A stretch of DNA of 64,000 nucleotides from Euptelea pleiosperma (lineage: Eukaryota; Streptophyta; Magnoliopsida; Ranunculales; Eupteleaceae). Below, piece by piece: positions 11,657 through 24,223 of the stretch. Positions within the stretch are counted from its first letter, which is position 1; every line of letters starts with the position of its first letter. A model generated the notes under the pieces. The model ran no database searches. It was not told where the DNA came from and worked only from the letters and a program-made list of their open reading frames with translations. The stretch lies in the NCBI GenBank assembly GCA_035048495.1, contig CM068540.1, positions 3,270,829 to 3,334,828 of the forward strand, written 5' to 3'. The position numbers were made by a program, and so were the translations under genes.

Positions 11657-12027
11657 ACTAAACCTTTGATGACACCGCTGCAGCCAATATGAGCCACACG
11701 GCACATTCTTAAGAGGACACTAACCGTATGGATGTTTGGGCCAAACACTGGATGGACCTACAAACCAAAAATAAACCTGATAAGTGATTTCTAAACTTTG
11801 GATTGAAGTTATTTTCATGGGTTGATTTTAACAGTAGGAATTTGAGCATTATTTTGGTACAAAGATCCAAAGGATTTAAATCACTAATCAGGCTGATTTT
11901 TGTTTGTGGGTCCACCTAGTGATTGCGCAAACATCCACACGGTCAGAATCATCTAAGAGTGTGCCACGTGGCTCATATTGACTGCAGTTAGCAAGGTCGA
12001 CTGCGGTTGTCATCCAAGGTTTACTTG
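11657..12027. mobile_element. Foldback MITE, GAGTAAAACTT family, copy B
   Basis: About 371 bp. Left end actaaacctttgatgac, right end gtcatccaaggtttacttg, with the same internal inverted arms (accgtatggatgtttggg / gcaaacatccacacggtc). Flanked by exact 9-bp AATTCTGTG at 11648-11656 and 12028-12036. Carries gccacgtggctc near the right end. Confidence 0.9.
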
Positions 12028-12058
12028 AATTCTGTGAGGTCCATTTACCTAACAGTTA

Positions 12059-12523
12059 GAGTAAAACTTTGATCACAGGGCCAATATGAGCGACGTGGCA
12101 CACTTTTAGAGGACTCTGACCGTATGGATGTTTTTCCATCCCTAGGTGGACCTACAAACCAAAACTCAGTTTGATTAGTGATTTCGAACCTTTGGATCTT
12201 TATAACTCATATAATGGTCAATAGTACTCAAATTCCTACGGTTAAAATCAACCCACGAAAATAATTCCAATCCATCGCCTAGAAATCACTAATCGCTATG
12301 AGTTTTTGTTTGTAGGTCCACCTAGGGATTGGCCAAACATCCATACGGTCCGAGTCCTCTAAGAGTGTGCCACATGGCTAATATTGCGCTCTATCATCGG
12401 CCTTGGTACTCTGAGTACTTTTTGCCAAAACACTCACCTGTGTACGTGGGTGGTGAGGCCGAGGTAGTCCCGGTACAAAACCCACGTGCCGTGATTTGCT
12501 GCCCTGTCATCGAAGTTTTACTC
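12059..12523. mobile_element. Foldback MITE, GAGTAAAACTT family, copy C (modified)
   Basis: Starts gagtaaaactttgatcaca and ends tgtcatcgaagttttactc with the standard inner arms. The right terminal repeat is split by about 110 bp of foreign sequence (roughly 12395-12500). No 9-bp duplication can be matched at the outer borders, so it is rearranged or chimeric. Confidence 0.75.
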
Positions 12524-13856
12524 TATCATACCTACGTACAGCTTGATCGACAGCCGACTCAAATGCAACGGTTAGAAATTACCCATTAAACTGATTTCGA
12601 TATACAGATCCATCAGGAGGTGGACCAAACATCCATAAGGTCAGTGCGCCCTAAAAGTGCTCCATGTGGATTTTTTTTGGACGGAACTTCAAACGTTGAA
12701 GTCCACAGGTACATCAAACTCGGACTCGTCAACAACCAACAAGTTGGCTGGTGGTACCCAATTTCTATCGGTTTTTAAGGGGAAAAAGTTAGCTCCTTCC
12801 ATGCAGGACCAGAGTGGGGAACTCTTGGAATCCCAATTTTTGCTTACAGACGTCCGTATGAACCACGTGGCACTCTTAGAGACCACTGACCATATTGATG
12901 GCGGACCCATGCCAAGTGGATGTACATATGTGCGTCCACTGAGTGGCCATCATACATCTGACCGTCAGTTTGTTCCTCAAAATCGATGTCCGCAGTTTGT
13001 TCACCACTCGAATGAACATGAACACAATCTGCATTGAGGGTGCCACACATAAACATTCCCGAAGAAAATGGTAGTCAACCTCAATGTATTTAGTACATTT
13101 TAAGGCATAATTTTAGCCGTCCGATCCAACCATGATTTTGTTACTAAATCCAATGGCCAGAAATCATCAAACAAGCTATTTTGGGTATGAACATCTATCA
13201 AGGGGTCGGCTAATTTTATCCCATTTGTTGTCTCTTGACAAAATTGCCCTAATTTTTTTTTAGCTCCTTAAAGGGGCAAAAAAATGTTCAGCAAAGGTTA
13301 AGATATTCACCAAGAGCATAGGCCAATCTAAACCATCCATTTGATAAACAGCACTCTAGATTGACCAGCTTGTGCCCTTGTCCAAGTCATTCCCCAAGCG
13401 ACCAGAATGTGGAGCTTAGAGCGTCAAATTCAAAAATATCAAGCACCCTTCATATTCCAATTGCTATCATCACCAATGTTACTACACACCAATCTCATAA
13501 TACATCACACCCGCGTTTGCACTCCCACCGAGTACATGGTCTGACAAGCAAGGTATTGTCCAACCGGCCACTCCAGTCAGGGATTTAGCCTGATCTTAAA
13601 CCATTCAAAAGTCAAAGACTGACTCTATTTCCAGTGTGTTCTTATTTTTCTGGTAAAACCAAAAAAAGCTATAAACGCCACCTTCCCCCACCATGATCCC
13701 CATACCCTGTTGGAATAACCAAAAGAAGCTATTAATTTTCCCTATGTTGTAATTCAGATACAGACCCAGTGTGGCGAGGCCCGATCTTCTCTTAAGCACG
13801 TTATAATTTATGAGTTCATTCACGGGTCATGCAGAACGGAAACGGATTTTACAACT
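12524..13856. other. Decayed MITE arms and ARF-GAP 3' flank
   Basis: 12590-13200 contains diverged arms of the same style (caaacatccataaggtcag, aaccacgtggcac, gaccatattgatgg, atccaatggccagaaatcat) but no element that can be closed. 13200-13856 is unremarkable DNA downstream of the ARF-GAP gene. Confidence 0.5.
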
Positions 13857-13862
13857 TTTATT
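13857..13862 (-). promoter_or_regulatory. Poly(A) signal of the ARF-GAP gene
   Basis: AATAAA on the minus strand, 116 nt after the TAA stop at 13978-13980. This is a typical distance for a plant 3' UTR. Confidence 0.65.
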
Positions 13863-13977
13863 GCACAAAGAATACAGGCAGGAATAATACCATTGAACAT
13901 CAGATAATAGAAGAGTCAGCAACAGTCGGCTTTTACCACCAAGGGAGGAAGATGTGTATGTTTCTGCCTGCCAACTC

Positions 13978-16900
13978 TTACGCAAACGGATTCCCACCAA
14001 GTGACGCAACAGGGCCTTGTGAAGGGATATTCCTGCCAAATTAAAATTGCCTTCAAATTAGCATGACTAGCCCTAAAATATAAGGGTAAATTATAACTGA
14101 TCACTGTAGACGTTAACTATGGTCTATAGATATCACAAACGTCAACATGGCACAAATGTTAAGCGACATGCGCCATTCTATGACCCTGTCTAAAAAACAT
14201 GATGGGTCAAAGATCAACAAGATTGGCTCAAATGGCCAAAAGAGACGAAGAAAAAGAAAAGAAAATTGGCAAACAGTCGAGGAGAACACTATAAATTGGA
14301 CAAGTACAAATCACCACATTGGATTATGTTTTCAGCTAAATGGAAGCCCACTGGCACTGACTACATGTGCACTGATGCATGACTATACCGTTTATTATTA
14401 ATAATAATGATTAAGACCATAACCACCTACAGAGAATGATGAGTAGGAAAGTAACTTACGGCAATTGAGGGCTTGGTGCTTGCCCTGCCATGTACGTTAA
14501 GCCTCCTAAGGATTTTTTACACCAAAATCAGATAGGATGAAAAAGAAGAAAATAATTTCATCAGTAAGAACGGTTGGAAAAACTTACCTTGTGGCACGGC
14601 TGGAATATAGGGTGTAACTGAATTCTGAGGAAACCATGGTTGAGTTATGTCACCGATGAAAGCAGGTGGCAACTGGGGATCTGGCAGTGCTGCTTGCAAA
14701 GAGCTCATGCCTAAGAACTGCGAATGAAAATGCATCAGCAGAAAACAAGTACAATTGGAAATTATACTGCAGAAAAACCAAAACTACATATGCCGCTAAC
14801 TTCTGTTTTCATGCCAACAGAGACATATTTAAGAAAAAAATTAACCGTGACTTAAAAGGCCTTAGAAACATAAAACTGGACCGTGCTTGTACTTGTAAAT
14901 CATGGTAGTCTGTCTATAGGATACTGATGACGTATCCCCAGAGGTTGTCACCTTATCCCAACTATTTGGGGTCGGTAGCATAAATCCCCTTCCAACATTC
15001 TTGCTGTTGAATAGGAAGAAGCTATTTAGAGGTTAGAAAGTAAAGGTATCTAGGGTGATAATTATCCAAATAATGGTATTAGGGTGGATCCAAAACAATA
15101 GCTAAGAAACATTGACAACACAGTTGGTCACGTCTTTGGGGGGGTTGTACCCGAGGCCCTGGGATTAGAGTAATTTTTTGGGCACTCAGATTGAATGGCT
15201 AGAGATCACCAATCGTGCTGATTTTTGAAGTGGAAGTCCAACAAGGGGAAAGTCAGTCATTCATGGATCAGTGGGCCCGAAAGAGTGTGCCACATGACAC
15301 ATGTCAATGCTCCCACAGTGCCATAGGAAAACTCGGCCTCAGGCTAGACATTCTCCTAAGATACAGACTTTTATTTATTTATTTATTTCCCTTTTTTGTC
15401 TTGCATAGGAAGCTATTTATAGGTTAGAAAATTAAGGTAAATCTAGGGTAGATCCAAATCAATAGAAAAGATTGTTTTTAGGGTTTTCGGCCAGTAAAAG
15501 TATTTCTTTTCCCAATATTCCATATTCCTTTTTTAGAGACAAATTAAGACACTTTTTTTTTGTCTTGAAGAGAGTTCTGAAAAGCCTAGATGATTGTTCC
15601 CCCACTGAAATTAGTTGATTTCTTAATCAAGTCTCAGATTTTTAGTGTTATTTGCTGCTTTTATTATAATCTTGCTGTATTTTGCTTTAAAATTGAAACT
15701 GGACTTTTGGTTTAAACCACCATGCAAGCCCAAAGCAATGTGGCTCCTGGGGGAGGATGACCTATGACGCAAAACCAATAAGATGAGATGGTCGAATGAT
15801 GCAAAAAGGTTCATGTCAAGAACAGGCCAGCAGAGATGGAAATACGGGCCGGAAGGTAGTGATGGTGGAGAAAATTAGGAACAATCCAATGGGATTAATT
15901 ATCAAGAAATGAAGTTCCCAACATAAAGGCAACCGAATAAATCCCCATTATCAATCAGTGCAGGAGGGGGAGTAGAAGCGATAGCAAGAGCGCTAAATTT
16001 GAAAATACCTTAGCTGTTGATGTAGGATGAGAAGACCCTGATCTAAAATTTTGAGGAATTTGGTAACATCACTCTACCAAGAAGGATGATGGCATCACAA
16101 CATCAAAGGGATGAGGAAGCACCCCTCAAGCAAGGCATCTCACAGAGCTAAAATTCTGGACCTCACACCCAAAACATAAAATTCTTCACTAATAAAAAAC
16201 TCTATCTATCTATTACCAGCGACAAAGATTACATCCGTATTTAACTATTTATACACTTTCCTAAACCTAGCTTCCCCAGTTATGATCAAAATCAAGTACA
16301 GAATATCCTATTACAATTCTATGAACTCGTCTAAACTTTATACCCATCAAGATGATATCCTAATTAAACAAATCCTATATGTAATCACAAAAATTCCTAA
16401 TAAAACATATACTAAGCTAATCTTGTGGTGGTCCACTATTGAATGCATGAGTATGTATGAGTGTGTGGAGTGACCTCTTTATCGTGTTTCAAAGTTTCGG
16501 CCAAAAACCAAAATATTCCACCCGCTTCGTCTCGGTTTCTTCATAAAACGAAACAATGTACATTTTGGTCGGTTTCATTTAAAACCAGATCTCACTATAG
16601 AAAATGGTAACTATGATTTCACCATGTTTTGGTGGATTTCGTTCGAAACCACCAAAACATTTTGGTTTCATCCAAGGGTGAAATGAAAAGAAACTTAGTA
16701 CTTGCAACCATGCTTTTATTAATGGTGCGGATGTGTGCCATGTGGAATAAATTGCCATCAGTAGACCTGATGAATTTGGGGACCATCCCTTTCGATCCAC
16801 CTAAGATACCCAAAAGTATCTTAACATTATAGGAAACCTAACCACTTAATTTAATTGATTTTCTATCAATTTTCTATGCCAGTTTGGATCAATGCCCAAA

Positions 16901-19900
16901 TTATTTGACTATCCAAAGAATGCTCTTGAATGGATGGTCCAGATCAAGAGGTAAATTTTGGGACTATTCCAAATTAAGGAGTAGCTTAATAGGACTATGA
17001 ATGAGGTTTAAAATCTCTTATCATGCACCCGATATTTACGGAGCGAGGCTTGGAAGAGAACTTGCCCTCGAATCACTAGTCCATGGTTTGGGATTGGAAG
17101 CGGCACATTGAAAAGGAGGTTCGAAGCACAAGGGTTAAACTCTACAGATACGAGTATTCACCTTTTTAAAAGAGATGGCGAAAAAAAAATAGCCTTTGTT
17201 TTGAGAGATTTTCCGTTCTTTATGTGAGGTGTTAATTCCATACAACCCTTAACCCTAAATCTCTCACAGTTTTGATAAAAGCCTTACTATCCCCAACTCC
17301 CTACTATTTTGTGTATTTTTGCATTAGTAGTTGAAATATAGATTAAATACCTAGAAAGCCTGCATTTGGTGAGATTATTAACACATCCATACAATTTTCT
17401 AATAAAATCTGGTGTCAATAATTCCATCAACAAGACCAGTAGTTGCCACATACCATACTGCTAGGTTCCAAATCAGATTCATACGGAAGATCAAATGGAT
17501 TTGTAGATTTCTGATCAGTAGCATGCGATGGCACTCCTCCCTATGAGAAAAGAAACAGTACATTATTTCAACAGAAATGAAATGAAATGAAAAATCAATT
17601 CAAAGTGCAACCAATGAGATGTACAGGCCTGAAGCAAGAGACAGGTACAAACCATCAAAGGAAGCACTGAGGGAGTAAATGATGATCCAGCAATGACACC
17701 TTGAAATGGTGAACTAGGAACAGTTGGTCTATCCTCTAAGTTAGCTATTTGAAACCCATCTTTGCTGGAGTCCTGCAAAGCCCATATATGTAAGAATGAA
17801 TGGAAAAAGAGCTGCATTTTAATTCAGCATTATCATGCAGATACAGAACCTCTGAAACTTTAGAGCTCAAATACTGATCACCAGTTGAAGGAGGCCTATA
17901 TGCTGGAACTTGTTCACTCTTATGTAGCATATTTTCAAAGGAAGTTTGAGGAAGGCTTCCAATAGAATCTTCAAAAGCATTCCATGGCTGCTCAGAGAAG
18001 TGAATGCATTGAATCAGAACCCCTTATAAACATGGCATGCCAGCTTGAAATTAGTAAGCAAAGAAAAAAGATGTTGCTTCCACAAAAAATAAAGTCATCC
18101 ACACCCCCAAAGATGAAGTATTCTGAGTCTTTCACAAAACTCCAGTAAGGATTTTCTCAGTCCCTAAATTGTGTTGTAAGATTGGTTACCTTGGTGCTTG
18201 ATGGACCAGTTGAAGCTTGAACTTCATGCGGTCCCCCGTGCAGTTGATTATCAACCGAAGAAAAAGGCCCATGAGCAGGGGGGTTTTGAACCGATGGCCA
18301 CTGCATGTTTGGATTTATGGAATATAGTATGTCAAAGTTTCCCAGAGGTACTGCATCACCAGGAGGCATACTAACAGGGGGTACATTTATCGTTTCAAGG
18401 GAAGATGCCTCATGCTGAGGTAAGTCGAATGTCGCCCATCCTCCATTTTCTGGGTAAGAAACTGCCGATGGTTTTTGCCCCAAAGAGGTTGTAGCTAAGT
18501 GCTGATGATTGATGTCAGCAAACAAATCTACAGTTGGAGCTGAAGAAGTTGCAGATTGTTGTACAAATGGTGCACTCGAAGGGTCCAGGCTCGCAGCACT
18601 AGCAGAAACAGATGATCGTGGTAAGGAGGGAACAGAAGACATTCTGCCCTGCTGGGTCCCAGAATATTGTTCAGGTTCTGAGATGACTTCAGCGAAACTA
18701 CCTGAATTAACTGATCTCAGAGACATGGAGTTGCTATCGAAGGATCCAAAGCTGCCTAAAGATCCAGTTCTCTAAAGAAAGAAATAATTCAGCGTTAGTA
18801 AAATAAGTGAAGCAAACATGAGGATCAAACAAGAGAAATATCATAAATACTATAGAGGACATCAAGGTACCCATTTAGTTGACCCTAAGGTTTATCTACA
18901 AATGCAGATCAGTAGCCATGGTGCACATGCAGAGAGGTGGGACCCATCAATTCCTGGGCCCACCTCCCTGAACATGTTCCACGATATGCTGTCAGGAGAC
19001 AGTCCCCAGGGCAACCCAATGGTTATCTTAGATTTTTTCTATAATATAATCTATTAACGGCAAGAGTGACTCGACCGGTGAACATGTAATCCCATCTGCA
19101 TCTCTCTTGCCATTTTCCTCCGAATATGTACTTATTGTTTGGCGCCGTGCATCTTCAACTAAGATATCACTTACAGGATGAATTGGATGACTGCTTAATC
19201 CGATGTCCTGATTAAAATTAGGGGACTGGGTATCAGATCTGAAGGGATCGCCTCGACTAGACACAGAGTAGTCCGAAACTCTGGAACCAGAGCCCTCATT
19301 GGCGAACCTATCCTCATACATTTGCTCGCTTAAGCGACCCGGACTGCAAAAGCTAGAAATCTTCCCTTCATAGTGGCCTCGATCTGAACCGGGCTTTCTA
19401 GTAAGCACACCAACTTGTCTGCCATACTTCCGATCTTCATATTGATATTCATATGGTGGACTCTGAGAATAGGAATGATATGAACTGGCCCTTCGGGTGT
19501 CATCTTCATGGTTTTTCAGGCTCTATCAGAAAATAGGCACCTTAAGTTAGTCTACATTCTTACTTCTTATGTTAAACAGGGCTAATAATTTGAAATGGTA
19601 AACATTATTCAAAAAGGTTGTAAGATGCACATAAAATATTCTTCAAATGTTATCCCCCGTCCAAGTACATTGGTTAAGAAATGGCTTGCCTGCATGTCTC
19701 TTGGAGGTTTGTCAGAGGTCTTTTCTCCAGCATATCTCTTATCCACATAGACATTCTTTATAAACTGACGGACTCTATCAACATTGCTGCAAGGAGAAAA
19801 CATGGTGTAAAAGATTCACATGTGACAACAAACAAAATTACTAATTTTACTTGACCAATAAGCAGTGTATCCTCACCTGCTCTCAGGCAATCTCTGCCGT

Positions 19901-22493
19901 TGCAGGTCCCAATCTTTCAGAAACATTTCCCTTGCCCGCTGAAAAAAGTAAATGTCTCATAAGCACGAGAATGAGCAACTCCTCTGCTACCAAAAGAAAA
20001 TAAAGTTCAGCCATTAATCTTACCTGATTACCACCTCTCTGAAGAGCTTCAACTTCTTGAGAAGTGAATTTTGCCATGGATACAGACTTTACACGGTGAG
20101 TAAACTCGCGACTGTGCAGCACAAAGAGCAAGATTACATAAAAAACCACGAAACTATAAGTTTTTAATAGAAACAATGGATGGTTACAATTAAAAGATCC
20201 AAAAATATACAAAATGTATGAGGATTTAAACAGCCAATAATCCAGTATTGTCCAGTGCATACAAAACTCACCCTAAATGTTAGAGGTATTTTACATTTTT
20301 CACTCCAAGTTGAGCTAATGTCATGTAGATTTTAGACCATTAACTACAATACATGAACATGGTATTAAATTAGCCGAAGTTCTGTCGAAATTTATCGATT
20401 TTCGATTTTTGACCCATCAAGGCAAAGTTTACCATAATATCTTGGTGAATTTTACTATCTATGACCAAAACTTTAAAATAGATGAAACGTATTTACGACA
20501 CATTTATCCCCATTTTTCTACATTTCTTGCTTTTGGGAGGTTCTTGGGTGAAAATCATTAAGAATTTTCGAGTCAAAAACAACTTGTAGGGGTTGAAATC
20601 ATGATCAAATACCCAATGGGTTTCGTATTTTCAAGTTGTTCATCAGTAAAAACTATTCTTCACTATAATTTCATGTTTTCATACTACAAATGTGTAATGC
20701 ATGATATCACCAAACTTCTCAAATGTTATTGAGTTTTTAACTTTTTACAAAACTTCTCCATGTCGAAATGAACTTGTTCAAATTAATTCCGAATTTTAAG
20801 TGAGCAAAGTTTAGGCAAAATCGAAGTTTAGTACCTTGATTGGTGGTCCATCGGACAACAGCTTCTAGCAGTCCTCCTTTTAATCTATCTTTGCATTCTA
20901 TTTTAGTTACCAAGAAAATCTATTGCTTAGCTATAAATATAAAGAAAGTTTAATAAAAAGTTAAAAACAAGCTGTGCATATAATTGCAAACCTTCATAAT
21001 TGTTTTAAAGTAAGATTAGAAGCTAGGTAGGGGCGTAGGGATACCGGGTCAAAACCAACACAAATGGATTCAAGCGTATTGATGAGCACATAATTGGTAA
21101 CTATGCTGTTACAATACAGCACAAAGGTCAGGTAAATGATAAGACACATTACGTGGAATCAAATTGAAAATCGAATGCAACATTTTATACTTCTATGAAT
21201 CGCTCAAAATGACTCACAATATTGATAATTTGTGAGCACTTGTTAAATAACCGAAACGTATTTCTGAAGGGTACAATACGATACATAGGAGAAAATTTAT
21301 CATAACTTATTCTAGTGTATCCTACGATGCAATACATTTATCAATACCTATCAAAATCATAGTTAGCAAATCGTGAAGCGGCTAAACTTCACCCATTGAA
21401 AAATGCGAGTTTAAAACGATTTTGGGTTCAAAAAAATGAAGTCAAAAACATGGTCAAAAAGATGAGAATGCCAAAAGATTGATAAGTGAGGAGTTTGTGT
21501 TTAATACTTTTTTTAGTCCAAATCATGCACTCGAAAAAAAATGTACAGATATATGTGCATACACCAAAGACTGGGTATTAATAGAAGTATAATAGTACAG
21601 AAAATATATGGTATTTTGCTTAAATCTAAGTAATATAAGCAATACTAATAATTTCCAAAACATATTTCTCATTTATCAACAGCTCCAAAAGCGTAGGAAT
21701 CTTTTCTAAAAATATTTTTATACACAAAAATTGGTGACATTATAAATAAAAGTATTATTTAAATTTTTTTTAAACAAGAATGAGTTTTATTCATAAGTTC
21801 TCTTTTGAAATTTTTAAAATTACAGGATTGTTCTGATAATTGAATATTTCGTATTTTTTCGCAATGTTTTGAAAACACCAGATTTGACACGTTTTTCAAA
21901 AAAAAAACTTCGAATTTTTTTTAAAAAGTCGGGTTTTAAACGGAGATTTGCTAATTATGATCACGATATGCATCATTTTTGGGGGGTCATTCATACGCAT
22001 TGTGATGAAGACATTTAAATATATCATTTGAGTTGTTAAAAGAATTGTAGTTTGGAACTCTGAACACTTAATCTTGTAGCTTTAACCTCAAAAGTTATCG
22101 AAATCGAGCAACTTTTCATGAGCTGCAGTTAAACAAAAACTATATATCTTTCAAACGGAGAAAACTAAATTAAAATACTCACTGAATCCCGCTGCAAGTT
22201 GTACAGATAAATGTCCAGAAATTTGTGCAGACATACTGAGGACCCTGCACCCAAAACAAGAAGAAATCTAATTGTATAAAACAACTTAAAATAGGGTTTT
22301 GATCCGTAAAAAAACTTCAGATTCAAAACCCTAGAAAACGAAACTCTCTGCAATCTTTCTCTCAAAATTTTAACAAAAAAATCAACAAAGTTTTTACCAG
22401 GCTGTTGCAATTGATGCATCTCCGATTCGGAGGAAGCTTCATTAGACCTCGAATGATCTTTTCATTTCGCTCTTCTTCCTTTCTACTACTCAT
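13978..22493 (-). CDS. AGD14-like: ARF GTPase-activating protein, AGD14/ZIGA4 type (13 exons)
   Basis: Coding exons (minus strand): 22493-22398, 22244-22183, 20111-20024, 19938-19877, 19786-19690, 19522-19076, 18771-18190, 17990-17850, 17772-17653, 17540-17454, 14717-14588, 14505-14460, 14032-13978. They sum to 2013 nt, in phase throughout: 670 residues plus TAA. Residues about 11-135 are the ArfGAP domain. The zinc finger is C26-x2-C29-x16-C46-x2-C49, and the catalytic arginine finger is R54 (GIHREFTHRVKSVSMAKF). The rest is a low-complexity Ser/Pro/Gln tail with two NPF motifs, NPFDLPY (from residue 579) and a C-terminal NPFA; in known proteins NPF binds EH domains. The domain stimulates GTP hydrolysis by ARF in vesicle traffic. 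Length and layout match Arabidopsis AGD14. The start codon is the first in the exon and gives the conserved MSSRKEEERNEKIIRGLMKL. Intron 5 is GC-AG; introns 2 (2.07 kb) and 10 (2.74 kb) hold repeats. No lesions seen. Confidence 0.95.
14718..17453 (-). other. ARF-GAP intron 10 (2.7 kb) with repeat debris
   Basis: Contains the 3' end of an RTE LINE (about 14925-15005, minus: accttatcccaactatttgg-ggtcgg) and half of a foldback MITE (about 15175-15330, with atggatcagtgggcccgaaa also seen at 42.7 kb). It also has a ggtttcgg/ccgaaacc foldback-like block at 16490-16690. No exon-like conserved coding seen. Confidence 0.7.
19688..19689 (-). other. GC 5' splice site of ARF-GAP intron 5
   Basis: Exon 5 ends ...GACATGCAG and the intron begins GCAAGC; the acceptor is tctgatag. 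Apart from the T-to-C change at +2 this is a strong donor (CAG|GCAAG), as is usual for GC-AG introns. Reading through instead adds 26 unrelated residues and a stop. Joining at this site keeps the phase and the family-typical ...DKPPRDMQ / SLKNHED junction. Confidence 0.85.
20112..22182 (-). other. ARF-GAP intron 2 (2.1 kb)
   Basis: Separates the two halves of the ArfGAP domain (codon for H53 is split CA|T). Holds dispersed repeat copy 2 (20340-20845) and AT-rich DNA with aaacttc-type phrases around 21360-21440. Nothing coding recognised. Confidence 0.75.
20340..20845 (-). repeat. Dispersed repeat, copy 2 (pairs with 8300-8800)
   Basis: Inverted relative to the copy at 8.3 kb. Its ends (ggtattaaattagccgaag and tcgaagtttagtacc) are weakly inverted to one another, suggesting a TIR element. 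It lacks the LINE-tail insertion present in copy 1. Confidence 0.7.
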
Positions 22494-22735
22494 TTTTTGA
22501 AAAACGAGGAAAAAAGATGGAGATGATTTCAAGGTCAGAAGACTCAGAAGTCAGAACCCCTAGAACAGTAAAATTCCAAATGAATTTCCCCCAAAAAGTT
22601 CTGATATTTCGAGTAGAAATCGAGAGAGATTCAAGCTTCGTTGAGGATTTGGGGGGAAGAAATCGTGTCTCGATTCGAACTCAAAGACAGCTCGATTTGA
22701 TTTGGGGACAACGGTTTAAAAAATGAATATATAAA

Positions 22736-22785
22736 TCTCTCTCTCTCTCTCTCAAGAAAGAAATTTTTTTTTTTTTTTTTTTTTT
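22736..22785. repeat. CT microsatellite plus T22 tract in ARF-GAP leader
   Basis: (CT)n at 22736-22753 and a run of about 22 T at 22764-22785, 243-292 nt upstream of the ARF-GAP start codon. On the coding strand this reads poly(A) then GA repeats, probably within the 5' leader or core promoter. Confidence 0.85.
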
Positions 22786-22904
22786 GCTTTTTTCTTTGGG
22801 AGCACGGGTTGTTTTCTCGAGAGGAGGTTAAATAGGGGTTTTGTCTTCTTCTGGTAACGGACCGTGGGACCATGAATAGGCAATTAGGCATTACCGGTTT
22901 CCAC

Positions 22905-23303
22905 GAGTAAAAACTTTGATGACAGTGAAATGTCATCAAGGCCGATGACAGCCCACAATATGATCCATATTCTTAGAGCATGATGACCGTATGGATGTTT
23001 GTCCAATCCCTAGATGGACCTACAAACCATTAATATACAAGATTAGTGATTTCTAGGTGTTGGATTAGAGTTCTTTTCATCGGTTGATTTTAACCGTGGG
23101 AATAAGGTCATTATTGACCATTAATTGGGGTACAAAGATCCAAAGGTTTGAAATCACTAATCAGGTTGATTTTTTGTTTGTAGGTCCAGATAGGCATTGG
23201 AAAAACATCCATACGGTCATCGTCCTCTAAAAGTATGCCACGTAGTTATATTATGGGCTGTCATCGGTCTCAATGACAGTCCGCTGTCATCAAAGTTTTT
23301 CTC
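22905..23303. mobile_element. Foldback MITE, GAGTAAAACTT family, copy D
   Basis: 399 bp. Ends gagtaaaaactttgatgaca and tgtcatcaaagtttttctc, inner arms gaccgtatggatgtttg / aaaacatccatacggtc. Exact 9-bp duplication GGTTTCCAC at 22896-22904 and 23304-23312. It lies about 0.4 kb upstream of the ARF-GAP start codon, so it may sit in the promoter. Confidence 0.95.
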
Positions 23304-23401
23304 GGTTTCCACTGGTGAGAAGTCCATACTTAGTCTTAACGGATCGGACCGGTGGATTTTGAAATGGGCAGTGTTAGCATCATTTCTTAGTGGTCGTCGT
23401 C

Positions 23402-24223
23402 GAGTAGAACTTTGATGACGAAGTTCTGTGATCAACGTCAACGACGGACCACAATATAAACCATGTGGCAGACTTGTAGAGAGTCTAGAGACCACTGACG
23501 AGTAGAACTTTGCTGACGCTGCAGGTCAACAGAGTTGCTGACCGACCACAGTATGAGCCACGCGGCATATTCTTAGACATTTCTGACCGTATGGATATTT
23601 GGCCCGAGTAAAACTTGTGTCACAAGATGTTGTGATGGAGCACGGTCACAGCACTCAATACTAGCCACGTGGCACATTATCAGAGATCTTTGACCGTATG
23701 GATGTTTGACCAGTCCCTCGGTGGACCTACAAACCAAAAATCAGCCTGATTAGTGATTTACAACCTTTGGATTTATGCACCCAAATAACGCTCAATAATG
23801 CTCAAATTCCTACCGTTAAAATCAACCCATGAAAATAACTTCAATAGAATCAGTTAGAAATCACTAAGTGTGTACTACTCCACCGAGGGACTGCCCAAAC
23901 ATCCATACAGTCGTTGTCCTCTAATAGTATACCACGTGGCTCATATTGAGTGCTGTGACCGTGTTCGGTCACAACATCTTGTGACACAAGTTTTACTCGT
24001 TTGGCCCAACCTTATATGGACATTCGGACAAAAAGAGGAGGCTGATTAGTGATTTCTAAGCGTTGGATTGGAGTAGATTTCATGGGTTTATTTTTACCGT
24101 AGAATTTGAGCATTATTTACTATTATTTTGGGGCACAAAAGATCCAAAGGTTTGAAATAACTAACCATGCTGATTTTTGGTTTGTAGGTCCACCTAGGGA
24201 TTGACGAAACATCCATACAGTCA
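23402..24223. mobile_element. Broken foldback MITEs, GAGTAAAACTT family (outer copies)
   Basis: A truncated left end at 23402-23499 (gagtagaactttgatgac) is followed by a second left end at 23500 (gagtagaactttgctgac). The second runs to gaccgtatggatatttggccc, is interrupted by copy E, resumes at about 24008 (aaccttatatggacattcgg), and continues to aaacatccatacagtcagct at about 24223. There a palindrome-rich element interrupts it. Confidence 0.75.
23606..23998. mobile_element. Foldback MITE copy E, nested inside an older copy
   Basis: 393 bp. Ends gagtaaaacttgtgtcacaa and cttgtgacacaagttttactc (near-perfect terminal repeats). Flanked by atttggccc (23597-23605) and gtttggccc (23999-24007), a 9-bp duplication with one mismatch cut from the host copy's own gatgtttggccc arm. 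It carries taccacgtggctc and tagccacgtggcac. Confidence 0.93.

Noticed and set aside
12329..13056. Several ORFs of 70-126 codons on both strands
   Set aside because: They run through MITE arms and are palindrome artefacts.
19076..19522. Exon 6 of the ARF-GAP extending further to the stop at 19028
   Set aside because: The CCG|GTCGAG donor joins exon 7 in phase with family-typical sequence; read-through gives unrelated residues (VESLLPLIDYIIEKI).
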